64,000 nucleotides of DNA, taken from NCBI RefSeq assembly GCF_044751345.1, contig NZ_JBIWXY010000002.1, positions 372,001 through 436,000 of the forward strand, in the 5' to 3' direction. This DNA is from Methylobacillus methanolivorans (GTDB lineage Bacteria; Pseudomonadota; Gammaproteobacteria; Burkholderiales; Methylophilaceae). Positions 42,649 through 52,041 of the stretch are shown piece by piece (the first letter of the stretch is position 1; each line of letters starts with the position of its first letter). The notes below the pieces were generated by a model. The model was not told the origin of the DNA. It saw nothing but the letters and a program-made list of their open reading frames with translations, and made no database searches. A program made the translations under genes and the position numbers.

Positions 42649-45600
42649 TACACAGTGTGCCAAGTAACCTGTGCTATAGCTACATTTGCACTGTTGTAAA
42701 TGGTATAAACACCATCTGAGAGATTATTGAAATTGGTGACCATTGGGTCAGTTGGTGCTGTACCTGAACGTACGTATTCACCAGTGTTCAATGCAAAGTT
42801 CAGGTTGTCTTCCCCGCCATGCTCTAGCCTCAGTACCGTATTCCCAGGAGCGTTTGCATTTCCTGTGACGATACTTTTGATGCTTGATGAGTCAACCGTC
42901 AACGTGGTGGAAATTGCAGAGCTACTATTGCCTGGTATGTTATCGCCTTGGATGTTAAGAATATCAATATTTTTGACCAGGCTACTCAGTGTGGAGAGTG
43001 CGTATCCTGAGCCATTGAAGCCGCTAAGAATCAACGTATCTGTCCCTGTGCCACCGTCTATACTATTAAATCGGTTGTTAAATGCTGTACCACCGGATGC
43101 ATCCACGGAGCCTAGAATGGTATCGTTACCAGAGCCAGCTAATACAGTGTCTTTGCCTTGTCGTGCATCAATCCAGTCATTACCTGAGCCACCATCTAGA
43201 TAGTCATTGCCTGCCCCGCCAATAAGTGTGTCATCACCATCACCCCCATAAAGCGAGTCATTGCCTCCACCGCCATTCAGATAGTCATCACCTGCACCAC
43301 CTTCCAGACGGTTGTTGCTGCTGTCTCCAATGAGACGATCATTATAGTTAGTACCAATCAGATTCTGAATCTGAATAAGAGTATCTGTGCCAATTGAATT
43401 GCCACCAATACCATCTTGACTAGAAGTAGCATCAGTTGCAATGCTTGCGGTGAAGGTTTGCGTTCCATTGATCGTATTTGTAACTGTTACAGTTGTTGTG
43501 TTTGAGAGGTCAACAGTAACGCCATTTGAGGCATGTGCAAAAGTTGCTGTATTAGTGCCATTGCCACCTATTAATGTGTCATTTCCGCCTAAACCTTCAA
43601 GCGTATCATTTCCGCCCAGGCCCTCAATCAAGTTGTCACTATTATCGCCATATAAGCGATCATCACTATTGGAGCCACGCAAATTTTCGATATTCAATAA
43701 TACATCGCCAGTAGCATCCCCATTAATGCCTTGCTCCCCTGCAGCTCCCACACCTGCAAGTGCAGCGGTTGTCAATTTGACTACTACTCCTGCACCGGAA
43801 TTCTCATAACTTGCAGTGTCTATACCACCGGCACCATCCAATGTATCTTTGCCCCCTCCCCCTTCTAATACATTGTTTGCACTATTGCCTACTAGCGAAT
43901 CATCCCCCCTCGATGTACGCAAATTCTCGACATTGCTAATACGGTCGCCAACCCCATTTACTACACCACTATCAAGATTGACGCTGATATTTGCAGAACC
44001 GATATTGTAATAAACGCTATCAATACCTGTCCCACCGTCAATTGTACTGGTCACACTGCCGACTTCTATATTGTCGTCGCCGGCTCCACTGGTAATCGTA
44101 TTATTACCAGAACCCGCTTTGATCGTGTCATTACCTGTACCGGTAATAATCTGATTAATGCCGTTACCTACAGTAACAATATTATTGCCATCTCCGGCAT
44201 CGATAGTTTTATTGCCACTCCCGATTGCAGTAATGACGTCATTGCCCGCCAAAGCAGTAATCACATAGGAATTAGTATTGCTGGCACTGGTTCCCGCAGT
44301 GATAGTGTTATTGCCGCCACGGGCGTTGATTTCACTATTGAAGTCTCCGACTTTAATAGTATCGGTATGATCGGAGCCATTGACGTTATGGATATTTCTT
44401 AATACGTCCGCACCACTGCCGCCACTAATTGTAGTTTCTCCAGCACTATTCTGAATATCAACGTTGATACCGGATGTAGCATGCTTGAAATCAACTGTAT
44501 TATTACCAGCGCCCCCATCAATGTAATTTACATCAGCAGAAGCAACAATCGTGTCGTTGCCGCTGCCCGTCGTGATGTTTTCTATGCCGTTGAGAATGCC
44601 GGTAATGTCTGTGGTGCCGTTGTTTACTGTGCCGGTTTGCAGATCTACAGTGAGATGTGCTGATACATTGTAAATAACAGTATCAGTACCAGAACCGCCT
44701 TGAATCACACCGCTTTTCACACCGGCAACTTCATTAGGGATGGCGGAAACGCTGAATGTGTCATTGTGATCGGTACCGATTAGACTTTCGATGCCGCGTA
44801 ACGTTACGTCACCACTATTGCTTGTTGCTGTGCCATTGCCTTGGGCATCCAATACAACATTGACGGCATCCAGGCCGGCAAAACTGGCAGTATCGACACC
44901 ATTGCCACCATCTAGCGTATCTGCTCCACCATTGCCAACTAAGGTGTCATTTCCATCTCCGCCAATTAAATGGTTTGCGTTGGAGTTTCCTGCCAGTAAG
45001 TCGTTACCAGCGCCGCCAGTCAGGTTCTGGATATTGGTGTAGGTATCCGCGGCTATACCACCGCTTACCGTACCATCATTGCGAAGCAGCGAAGCGTCAA
45101 CATCTTGTCCAGCTATCATATTCTGATAGCTGGCAGTATTGTTACCGGCACCACCGTTCAGCACATTCATGCCTGTGCCACCAATTAATGTGTCGTTGCC
45201 AGCACCGCCATCAATCGTGTCATTGCCACCTCCACCATCCAGCACATAGCCAATGCCATTAGATGGCAGGATTAAGACTGATTCACCATTTTTCGTCGCA
45301 GTGAAATCTTCTACGGTAGTTGCATCACGATAGCTAAAGTAGAAATCTTTGCCTTCTTCAAAAGTCACTGCGCCGACTTGTCCTTTAATATAGGCATATA
45401 TAGTGAAGTCGCTGGCGGTACCACCGATGTTATAGAGAATTTTCAGGTCTATGCCATATGTCTTTCCATCCGGTTGGAGTTGTAATGCACTGGCTGGGAT
45501 GTTCCATTGAGTAGTAGTAATGCCATTTGTATCAGTAAAGGTCGCTGAAGTGACTCCGGCCCCACTCAAACTGAATCCAGGAGGTAAACTTGAACCTTTA

Positions 45601-46526
45601 AACTCCAGGGTAATTACGTCAATGTTGTTAAACCCATTAGTAGAAAAATGGAAATTCTTACTCCATACTTGATTGGCATCTGGAGAAAATAAAGGGTTAT
45701 TTAGTGCAAGGTGGTTATCGCCGCTGTCACCACTAATTCTTTCATTGTAAGATTGACTGGCAGCACTCCGTGCCAGGGCATTGTCTTCTGCAGTTGCATT
45801 TGGATTGTATGCACCTGTCGGAAGTGGGTCGCTCGCAAATTCTGCGCCAGTCTTGTACTGCGAAGAATTATACAAATTACCACTGATTACAGGCCTGGCA
45901 ATATTTAAGCCTTCTGCTGTTTCCACCCGATTCCCCAACCGATAAGTCGACGGTTGATCCACGCGCGGAGGAATGATCGCATCCATTGCTTCACCACTAT
46001 TATTGCCACGGCCATTGAGGCTGCCGCGTTGTACTTGGGCTGCGGCAGGCAGTGTTTGGGCTTGTGGTAGTGGGGCGGCAGGGGCTGATGGCGCGGAGGT
46101 GTGATTGTTCATTGCCATGAACAATGAGGTGTAGTCGATCTCGTCTGGCTGGAGCTCGGTCAGGCGGGTGTCGATGTTTTCGCTGATGATGCGCAGGTTG
46201 CCGGCATCAGCTGCATCGACGGTACCGACTTGCTGAAACAGTTCGGTCAGGCTGGTATTGTATTTGTCGCCATCAAATGCGACCTTAGCCGCATTGGGTT
46301 CGAGTGCATCCAGTGCGCCATTTGGGATGATGATGAAGCTGCCATCGGCAAAGCCCAACACGAGGTCAACGTCAGCGACGTCTACCGATTTGAGTGCACC
46401 ATGGCTTTCCGTCAGACGGATGACGCCGTTTGCATCAGCCTCTACACGCGTGACGTTGGTCACGTGGTTTTGCTTGGTGCTTGGGCCGTTACGCTGTTCA
46501 GTGACTGCGGGTTGGGTAATTGCCAT
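42648..46526 (-). CDS. Large RTX (calcium-binding nonapeptide repeat) secreted protein
   Basis: 1292 residues. A non-repeat N-terminal domain (about 1-150, with VDLVLGFADGSFIIIPNGAL) is followed by a proline/alanine linker. Next comes a beta-rich region (to about 425), then seven related modules of about 90-110 residues rich in GGxGxDxLx repeats (about 425-1140), such as GGGGNDTIDGGAGNDTLIGG. Each module contains a spacer like DTASYENSGAGVVVKL and a NIENLRGS/NLTG-type turn. A non-repeat C-terminus (SDGVYTIYNSANVAIAQVTW) is the likely secretion signal. No Ig-like repeats and no recognised enzyme domain: an adhesin or matrix/surface-layer protein is the best guess. AAGGAG lies eight bases before the ATG. 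Confidence 0.92.
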   Translation of the reverse strand: MAITQPAVTEQRNGPSTKQNHVTNVTRVEADANGVIRLTESHGALKSVDVADVDLVLGFADGSFIIIPNGALDALEPNAAKVAFDGDKYNTSLTELFQQVGTVDAADAGNLRIISENIDTRLTELQPDEIDYTSLFMAMNNHTSAPSAPAAPLPQAQTLPAAAQVQRGSLNGRGNNSGEAMDAIIPPRVDQPSTYRLGNRVETAEGLNIARPVISGNLYNSSQYKTGAEFASDPLPTGAYNPNATAEDNALARSAASQSYNERISGDSGDNHLALNNPLFSPDANQVWSKNFHFSTNGFNNIDVITLEFKGSSLPPGFSLSGAGVTSATFTDTNGITTTQWNIPASALQLQPDGKTYGIDLKILYNIGGTASDFTIYAYIKGQVGAVTFEEGKDFYFSYRDATTVEDFTATKNGESVLILPSNGIGYVLDGGGGNDTIDGGAGNDTLIGGTGMNVLNGGAGNNTASYQNMIAGQDVDASLLRNDGTVSGGIAADTYTNIQNLTGGAGNDLLAGNSNANHLIGGDGNDTLVGNGGADTLDGGNGVDTASFAGLDAVNVVLDAQGNGTATSNSGDVTLRGIESLIGTDHNDTFSVSAIPNEVAGVKSGVIQGGSGTDTVIYNVSAHLTVDLQTGTVNNGTTDITGILNGIENITTGSGNDTIVASADVNYIDGGAGNNTVDFKHATSGINVDIQNSAGETTISGGSGADVLRNIHNVNGSDHTDTIKVGDFNSEINARGGNNTITAGTSASNTNSYVITALAGNDVITAIGSGNKTIDAGDGNNIVTVGNGINQIITGTGNDTIKAGSGNNTITSGAGDDNIEVGSVTSTIDGGTGIDSVYYNIGSANISVNLDSGVVNGVGDRISNVENLRTSRGDDSLVGNSANNVLEGGGGKDTLDGAGGIDTASYENSGAGVVVKLTTAALAGVGAAGEQGINGDATGDVLLNIENLRGSNSDDRLYGDNSDNLIEGLGGNDTLEGLGGNDTLIGGNGTNTATFAHASNGVTVDLSNTTTVTVTNTINGTQTFTASIATDATSSQDGIGGNSIGTDTLIQIQNLIGTNYNDRLIGDSSNNRLEGGAGDDYLNGGGGNDSLYGGDGDDTLIGGAGNDYLDGGSGNDWIDARQGKDTVLAGSGNDTILGSVDASGGTAFNNRFNSIDGGTGTDTLILSGFNGSGYALSTLSSLVKNIDILNIQGDNIPGNSSSAISTTLTVDSSSIKSIVTGNANAPGNTVLRLEHGGEDNLNFALNTGEYVRSGTAPTDPMVTNFNNLSDGVYTIYNSANVAIAQVTWHTV

Positions 46527-46551
46527 GGTGGTACTCCTTTTTCAATTGGTG

Positions 46552-46569
46552 GCCTGGCATGCGCCAGGC
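46552..46569 (-). repeat. Intercistronic hairpin before the RTX gene
   Basis: GCCTGGC-ATGC-GCCAGGC is a perfect 7-bp stem with a 4-base loop in the 66-base gap between the MotA-like gene and the RTX gene. No T-run follows on the minus strand, so it is more likely a stabilising or processing hairpin than a terminator. Confidence 0.55.
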
Positions 46570-46592
46570 TTCAACATGTCATACTCGGTCGA

Positions 46593-47930
46593 TCAACGAC
46601 GTTGCTTGTTTGCCTCTTCTAACAACGTCGCTAACAGGGCGCGTTGTTCCGCTGGCGAGAATCTATCCATCATGTTGGTGATGTTGGTGCGCAGCTCCAT
46701 TGAGTCATCGGTCATACGCGTCATCATGTCGCTCATGCGTGAAAGATCGGTGCCCTGGCGTGCCGTGGTCTGGATCAGTTCAGAGAAGTGATCATTGAGC
46801 TGGGAGAGCATGTCGGCATTGCCACGCTCCATCATGCTCAAGATGGTGCCAAGCTGACGGCCTACGCGTTGCAACTCGCCACGGAACTGGGAAACGGATT
46901 CGTTGTGGTCTGCCATGGCGCGCATCATTTCACTACGCTGCTTGTTGAAGTTATCCAGCTCAGCTTGCAAGGCGCGATCCTGCAAGCGTGAGGATTCGCT
47001 TAGGCGCTCCTCGATGCGACGCAGTACGCGGACTTCTTCAGTGGCCACTTCACGGCGGAATTTGAGCTCTGCCGGGTCCATATTGGCGAGGTAGCCAGCG
47101 CTACCCGCAGCGTCAGATTCGATGACGACAGTCTCGCCAGTGGTTGTGGTGGCGACATTGCCTGCCTGGCCGTTGTTGGCAAGGCGTGCAATGGCTTGTT
47201 CGATATGCTGGGCAACTTCTGAACCCAGGATGGAAAGCACTTCTTGCGTACAGCGGCGCACAGCGACCATCATGAAGCCGAGGATGATGGAGCCGAGCAA
47301 GCCAAACAGCGAAGCCGAGAAGGCGATCCCCATGGAGCGCATTGGGGCGCGCATGCGGGAAACCATGTCACGGAAGACTTCAACCGGGCTATCGACACCA
47401 ACATTGATCGTGGCAAAGCTGGAAATCAGCACAGCAATGTCGTCCAGTGTTGCCAGCAAGCCGATGAACGTACCCAGCAGGCCCAGGCCGACCAAGAGGC
47501 TGGTCAGGAATTGTGGCAGGGCATTGCGGTTGGTCAGGCGGCGGCCTGCGCTATTGAGTTCTGCATCAATTGCGACTTGTTCCTGGTGAGCAATGCCACG
47601 GCCACTGGATGCAGCCATCATGCGCATAACATAGGCGATATCACCATCGTAAGCTTGTGCCCTGTCTTGCAGTTGGGCAGGGCCTTCGCCGGATTGTATG
47701 GCATTGGTGAAATCTTCCAGTTTGCTGGCTTCACGCAACAGGCGGCGCACATTAAACAGGATCAGTATGCCGCCAAGGATGGTGATGAAGAAGATGGCGT
47801 AATTGATCTGCGGATGCGGGTTTTCGACCAAGGTTTTGACGATGGCCTCATGATAAACGGCAGCCCCCAGCAATAGCAGTACAAATGGCAAAGCCGCGTA
47901 AAAGTAGTAAATTCTTAGTCGCTTTAGCAT
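46593..47930 (-). CDS. MotA/TolQ/ExbB-type proton-channel protein of the secretion operon
   Basis: 445 residues. Two hydrophobic segments near the N-terminus (about 10-28 and 43-60) are followed by the channel domain: LTSLLVGLGLLGTFIGLLAT (about 145-165) and SMGIAFSASLFGLLGSIILG (about 205-225) are the MotA/ExbB/TolQ signature helices. A long cytoplasmic helical tail (about 300-445) carries charged coiled coil. It lies between the RTX gene and the HlyD-like gene, with a MotB-like protein encoded nearby. SiiB in Salmonella SPI-4 is a MotA-like member of a type I system; this is the closest known analogy. ZorA of Zorya defence also shares the fold. Confidence 0.85.
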   Translation of the reverse strand: MLKRLRIYYFYAALPFVLLLLGAAVYHEAIVKTLVENPHPQINYAIFFITILGGILILFNVRRLLREASKLEDFTNAIQSGEGPAQLQDRAQAYDGDIAYVMRMMAASSGRGIAHQEQVAIDAELNSAGRRLTNRNALPQFLTSLLVGLGLLGTFIGLLATLDDIAVLISSFATINVGVDSPVEVFRDMVSRMRAPMRSMGIAFSASLFGLLGSIILGFMMVAVRRCTQEVLSILGSEVAQHIEQAIARLANNGQAGNVATTTTGETVVIESDAAGSAGYLANMDPAELKFRREVATEEVRVLRRIEERLSESSRLQDRALQAELDNFNKQRSEMMRAMADHNESVSQFRGELQRVGRQLGTILSMMERGNADMLSQLNDHFSELIQTTARQGTDLSRMSDMMTRMTDDSMELRTNITNMMDRFSPAEQRALLATLLEEANKQRR

Positions 47931-47957
47931 GTGGAGCTTACCTTTAACAAATAATCT

Positions 47958-49244
47958 TTATCTTGGATCGCGGAATACGCGATCCCCAAAACGCATCATC
48001 GGCGACAGCAGGTAGGAAAGCACGGTGCGCTTGCCTACCACAATATCCGCTGTGACTGACATCCCCGGCGAAATCGGGCCAGCGGTTTTTGCCAGCTTGA
48101 TTTCGCTGATGCTCCCAACGTCTACCCTCACCCGGTAGTAATACCCTTCACGCTCATCAAACAGCGTGTCTGCACTTACTTCGGTCACCTTGCCTGGCAA
48201 GGCACCGTAAGTTGCATAGTCAAATGCGCCGATACGCACCCGCGCTGGCAGGCCATTGCGCAAGTTAGCGCGGTCATCAGGCCTTGAACGCGTTTCCACG
48301 ACGATGTGCTCGTCTTCCGGCGTGATTTCCAGCAATGGCTCACCGGGCCTGATCACCCCGCCCACAGTGGATAGCATCATGCGGTTGATGAAGCCCGCCA
48401 TGGGTGCCCTGACAATGTTTCGATCCAGCCGGTCGGCATTGGTCTCGAACTCTAGTGTCGAGCGTTGCAGTTCTGCCCGCACATCGGTTAATTGCGCTGT
48501 GGCATCGGCGCGGAAGCGTGCCCATAATTCGCCGATCTTGGACTCGATTTCCGCTTGTGCAGCCCTTAAACGCGGCAATGCAGCTTCAGCTTCACGCAAT
48601 TGCGATTCCATGCGTTGCAAGCGGCTTTCCGCATCCAGCAGCTCCATCTTGGAAGCAGCGCCATTTTTGTTTAAGCCTTCAATCAGTTTGTGCTGCTGGC
48701 GTGCCAGCTCTATCTCTGAAACCAGGTTCCTGCGTCGTGTTTCGATCTCGGCAATTTCACCGCGGCGTTGTGCGCTTTGATCGCGCAATACACGAGACTC
48801 TTCATTGACGCTGGAAACACGAGCCTGCAAGGCTGCGGATTCCACTTGCTTTACTTCTGCATCATGCAAATCAGCAGGAAACTCAATGCTGGACTTGCCA
48901 CGTGCTTCGGCCAGTAGCCTCGCTTCACGCCCACGCAATGCATCACGCTTGGTACGCTCCTGCCCGAGGTCAGAGCGCGCCTTGATGTCTGAAAGCTCGA
49001 TCAGTGGTTGACCTGCCTTGACGACTTCGCCCTCCTGCACCAGGATGGTTCTCACAATCCCGCCTTCAAGGTGTTGCACGATCTGCGCCTTGCCTGCCGG
49101 TACCACACGGCCCACCGTACGCACGATCAGGTCAACTTGCGCCAATGCTGCCCAGCCCACCAGTGCTATCACCGCCGCTACGCTGATCAGGACAAAAGCC
49201 CGGGATGGCGTCATGGCGTTCCACTGTTTTTGCAGCCAATTCAT
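47958..49244 (-). CDS. HlyD-family periplasmic adaptor of type I secretion
   Basis: 428 residues: short cytoplasmic end, one membrane segment (about 17-37), then the biotinyl-lipoyl half-motif IVQHLEGGIVRTILVQEGEV, a long coiled coil (about 110-280), and the second half-motif with RAPMAGFINRMMLSTVGG and a beta-barrel end. It forms the periplasmic bridge between the ABC exporter and the TolC-like channel. It is 27 bases upstream of the MotA-like gene and 15 bases downstream of the MotB-like gene. Confidence 0.94.
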   Translation of the reverse strand: MNWLQKQWNAMTPSRAFVLISVAAVIALVGWAALAQVDLIVRTVGRVVPAGKAQIVQHLEGGIVRTILVQEGEVVKAGQPLIELSDIKARSDLGQERTKRDALRGREARLLAEARGKSSIEFPADLHDAEVKQVESAALQARVSSVNEESRVLRDQSAQRRGEIAEIETRRRNLVSEIELARQQHKLIEGLNKNGAASKMELLDAESRLQRMESQLREAEAALPRLRAAQAEIESKIGELWARFRADATAQLTDVRAELQRSTLEFETNADRLDRNIVRAPMAGFINRMMLSTVGGVIRPGEPLLEITPEDEHIVVETRSRPDDRANLRNGLPARVRIGAFDYATYGALPGKVTEVSADTLFDEREGYYYRVRVDVGSISEIKLAKTAGPISPGMSVTADIVVGKRTVLSYLLSPMMRFGDRVFRDPR

Positions 49245-49259
49245 CCGTTTGCTGGCCGG

Positions 49260-50021
49260 TTAAGGCTTCTTGCTCGCTGGGACGACCGAGACCAGCGAAC
49301 TATCTGACCTGGCGTTGCCATCAATGATGGAAACACGGATACGGTCAGCGGGTAGCTTCATGTCGATCAACAGGTTGCGTACAGCCATGGCACGGTAGAA
49401 AGCCAGGCGTCGTGCTTCGGTAAACCCAGGCGGAACGCTGACTTCAAGCGTAGCTCCACCACTTTCTACGATAGCTTGCAGCGGGCCACGTAATTCGTCA
49501 GCCTCATTGCTGGAGATGGTGATGGCATCGTCAACAAAGTCGACAACTAGGCCACCTTGTGCTCCAGCCACTGTCATATCGGGTTCTTCAGCACGGATGG
49601 TGGCAGAGACCACGCGGCGCGGACTGTTGCGGCCCGCAGATTTTTCATGCTGCAGGGCGGCCAGTTCTTCCTTCAGTTTGCGGGCTTCTTCATCCTTGCC
49701 CTTGAGTGCAGCCAGTTGCTTTTGCAAGGCGGCGACTTGTAGACGCAGGCGGGCGGCATCATCGTCGGATTGATACGAAGTCGGTTCTACCGCTTCCATG
49801 TCGGAGGGCGTGAGCTGCGAAACCTGTTGCTGTGCTTCTGTTGCGGGGGCAACGGGTGTTTCACTGCTGATTTGGCGGCGGCCCAACTCCATGGCAAAGA
49901 TGAACACGGCAATCGTGAGAATCACCACGACAAACAGCAGGTTCAGCACAAGATTGCTGACTGCATCCACATAGCCGGGCCAGAAAATGCCTGAGTCTTC
50001 CTGTTCGTTATCAAGCTGCAT
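49260..50021 (-). CDS. MotB/OmpA-like partner of the MotA-like protein
   Basis: 253 residues with one N-terminal membrane segment (about 18-45). Just at its start, GYVDAVSNLVLNLLFVVVIL resembles the MotB channel helix (YxD..), with Asp-19 at the place of the proton-carrying aspartate. A coiled coil follows (about 90-125, LRLQVAALQKQLAALKGKDE). The C-terminal domain ends like OmpA/MotB (EARRLAFYRAMAVRNLLIDM, then LPADRIRVSI), though the peptidoglycan-binding Asp/Arg pair is not clear. SiiA of Salmonella SPI-4 is built the same way. Start from ATG at 50019-50021, 12 bases after the TolC-like stop. Confidence 0.78.
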   Translation of the reverse strand: MQLDNEQEDSGIFWPGYVDAVSNLVLNLLFVVVILTIAVFIFAMELGRRQISSETPVAPATEAQQQVSQLTPSDMEAVEPTSYQSDDDAARLRLQVAALQKQLAALKGKDEEARKLKEELAALQHEKSAGRNSPRRVVSATIRAEEPDMTVAGAQGGLVVDFVDDAITISSNEADELRGPLQAIVESGGATLEVSVPPGFTEARRLAFYRAMAVRNLLIDMKLPADRIRVSIIDGNARSDSSLVSVVPASKKP

Positions 50022-50033
50022 GGTGTTGTCTCA

Positions 50034-51965
50034 CTATTCCTTGGGCAGTGGTGTAGCCATGCCTGCTTCTAGCGGGCTAAGTGGCGTGGTCACGGCATCT
50101 TTACCATTGTCCGTGGCATTAGCTGCCGGGCCGAAACCAGGCATCTTGTTGGCCGCAGCTACTGTCATTGGTTGCGATTGGCCGAGCAAGCGATTGATTT
50201 GCGACAAGGCATCAATTTCCTGTGCATGCAGAGTCACGAGGCGAGTGCGTGCCTGATACTGGCGGTCATACACATCCAGCAGATCAAGCAGGGATTGATT
50301 GCCGGCAAACATCTTCTCGGACATGGCATTCGCGGCTGAAGTAATTGCGTTAAGCTCGCGATAACCAGCAACCAATTGCTCGCGGGAAGATTCCAGGATG
50401 GCATATTGCGAGATCATGGCCTGACTGATGCGGCGTTGCAGGTCATCCAGGCGATAGCGGGACTCCTCAATACGGGAGAGTTTTTCCTTGGTCAGGTAAT
50501 AATCGGTGCCGCCGTTGAACAGGTTCCAGTTCATGACGACCATGAAGCGTTTGTCATCCTGCTCGCCTACAGGCCCGCCTGCATTGTCGGTGGTCCATCT
50601 GGATAGCTCCAGATCCAGGCGTGGCGCATAGCGGGAGCGTGCGACGTTCTGGTCAATCTGCGAGGCGCGTAACTCTTCGCGTATGGAAGCGATATCCGGG
50701 CTGTTGTTCATCGCGATCTTGATCGCATCGGCAGCGGTTGCTGGGATGACGCCCATATCTTCGCGCTCGGGCAAGCGGATATTTTGCGGCGCGATGTTAG
50801 TCAGGCGTAGAAATTCGACGCTGGCAGCGGAGTGAGCCGCTTCCTGCTGGGTACGTGCAGCACGCGCTGAAAGGCTGCGGGCGCGTACACGCTCACGGTC
50901 TGCATCGCTGGAGGCCCCTGCGGTGGCACGTTTGTCTACGTAGGCGAAAAGTTCGTTGAGCTGGTTTTCATAACCTAGTGATAGATCTGCATTCAGGCGG
51001 CTGGTGGTCAGGCCAAGGTAGGCGTTAACAGTAGCTAGCCAGGCATCACCCTGGGTGCCGCGTAGGCTTTCCTCACGCGAGTTGATGACGGCCTGGCGGC
51101 GCTTCCAGTCATAGATGCTGGGCATATCCAACAATGGCTGGCGCAGCGTGATGACGCGATCGGTGCGGGTGTGATGAGATTCTTCCATGCGCGAGCCAGT
51201 GCGGGCATCAATCGCGGATGAAGGGGAGGAGATTTCCCGGCCCTTGCCATAACGCACAGACAGGTTGGGCAACAACAGGCCACGTGCCTGCTTGGATTGC
51301 GCATCTGCCTGGCTCAGGCGTTCGTCAGCAATATGCACATCCCGACTGAAATCCACGGCAGCAACAGTGGCTGAGCGAATGTCCATGGTGTCAGTCACCG
51401 TAGCGGGCAACTGCGATGAGTGCGCCTGCTCTGCGTATTCGCTGCTGAGGTATTCGTTGTGAATTTCATTGGCCACTGCAACAGGGATGCTGGTGATGCC
51501 AAATAAACGCGATAGGTGCAATTCATCGACTGCTGCTACAGATTGCGCTTGTGTCGGCAAGTCCAGATTCAATGATTGCAGGCCAATCGGCGCGGCTACT
51601 TGAGGCTGTACTGGCGTGGTGGCAACAACTGGCGCTGCTACTACAGTAGCTGCAGGCGGTTTGGCTAATTGCTCGGGAGTCGTGGGTGCAACAACCAGTT
51701 GGGGTTGCTTCAAGCTCTGCTCGGTTGCCTTGACAGCTTCGCTTGCCGCGCTTGCTGCAGCATTGGCTGCGCTGGCAGCGGCTGTTGCTGCAGCGGCGGC
51801 GGCATTGGCTGCTTCAACGGCCGCATGTGCAGCACTGGATGCAGCTTGCAATGCGCTGGCGGGAGCATTGGTGATTTCCCCTTGCGGTTCGGCAGCCCAG
51901 GCTGCTGTCACCACTAACATAGGCCATGTACATTTAAACATGAAGTGTTTGCGGTTGTTTAGCAC
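50034..51965 (-). CDS. TolC-family outer-membrane channel with alanine-rich N-terminal extension
   Basis: About 643 residues, longer than the usual 430-500. The GTG at 51963-51965 has TAAGGG six bases upstream and is the best start; TTG at 51971 and ATG at 51941 are in-frame options. A signal peptide (PMLVVTAAWAAEP) is followed by about 60 residues of almost pure Ala with Ser/Glu/Lys (about 30-85), predicted continuous helix, then a proline/valine linker. The OEP repeats occupy about 190-600, including the NLSVRYGKGREISSP strand region and DVYDRQYQARTRLVTLHAQE helix. First gene of the secretion operon. Confidence 0.9.
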   Translation of the reverse strand: MLNNRKHFMFKCTWPMLVVTAAWAAEPQGEITNAPASALQAASSAAHAAVEAANAAAAAATAAASAANAAASAASEAVKATEQSLKQPQLVVAPTTPEQLAKPPAATVVAAPVVATTPVQPQVAAPIGLQSLNLDLPTQAQSVAAVDELHLSRLFGITSIPVAVANEIHNEYLSSEYAEQAHSSQLPATVTDTMDIRSATVAAVDFSRDVHIADERLSQADAQSKQARGLLLPNLSVRYGKGREISSPSSAIDARTGSRMEESHHTRTDRVITLRQPLLDMPSIYDWKRRQAVINSREESLRGTQGDAWLATVNAYLGLTTSRLNADLSLGYENQLNELFAYVDKRATAGASSDADRERVRARSLSARAARTQQEAAHSAASVEFLRLTNIAPQNIRLPEREDMGVIPATAADAIKIAMNNSPDIASIREELRASQIDQNVARSRYAPRLDLELSRWTTDNAGGPVGEQDDKRFMVVMNWNLFNGGTDYYLTKEKLSRIEESRYRLDDLQRRISQAMISQYAILESSREQLVAGYRELNAITSAANAMSEKMFAGNQSLLDLLDVYDRQYQARTRLVTLHAQEIDALSQINRLLGQSQPMTVAAANKMPGFGPAANATDNGKDAVTTPLSPLEAGMATPLPKE

Positions 51966-52041
51966 GATCAACCCTTAGTCATTTTTATGGATAACGAGGC
52001 GGGATGTTATCCGCCATGTCGCTTCAATCTACCTCAAAACC

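Noticed and set aside
42800..45300. Repetitive DNA in the RTX gene as a CRISPR array or satellite
   Set aside because: The repeats are imperfect, in one frame, and code for GGxGxDxLx nonapeptides; no equal-length spacers.
46593..50021. Zorya-type anti-phage defence (ZorA/ZorB) as the meaning of the MotA/MotB-like pair
   Set aside because: No ZorC/ZorD/ZorE helicase or nuclease gene is present, and the pair is separated by hlyD and embedded among type I secretion genes.
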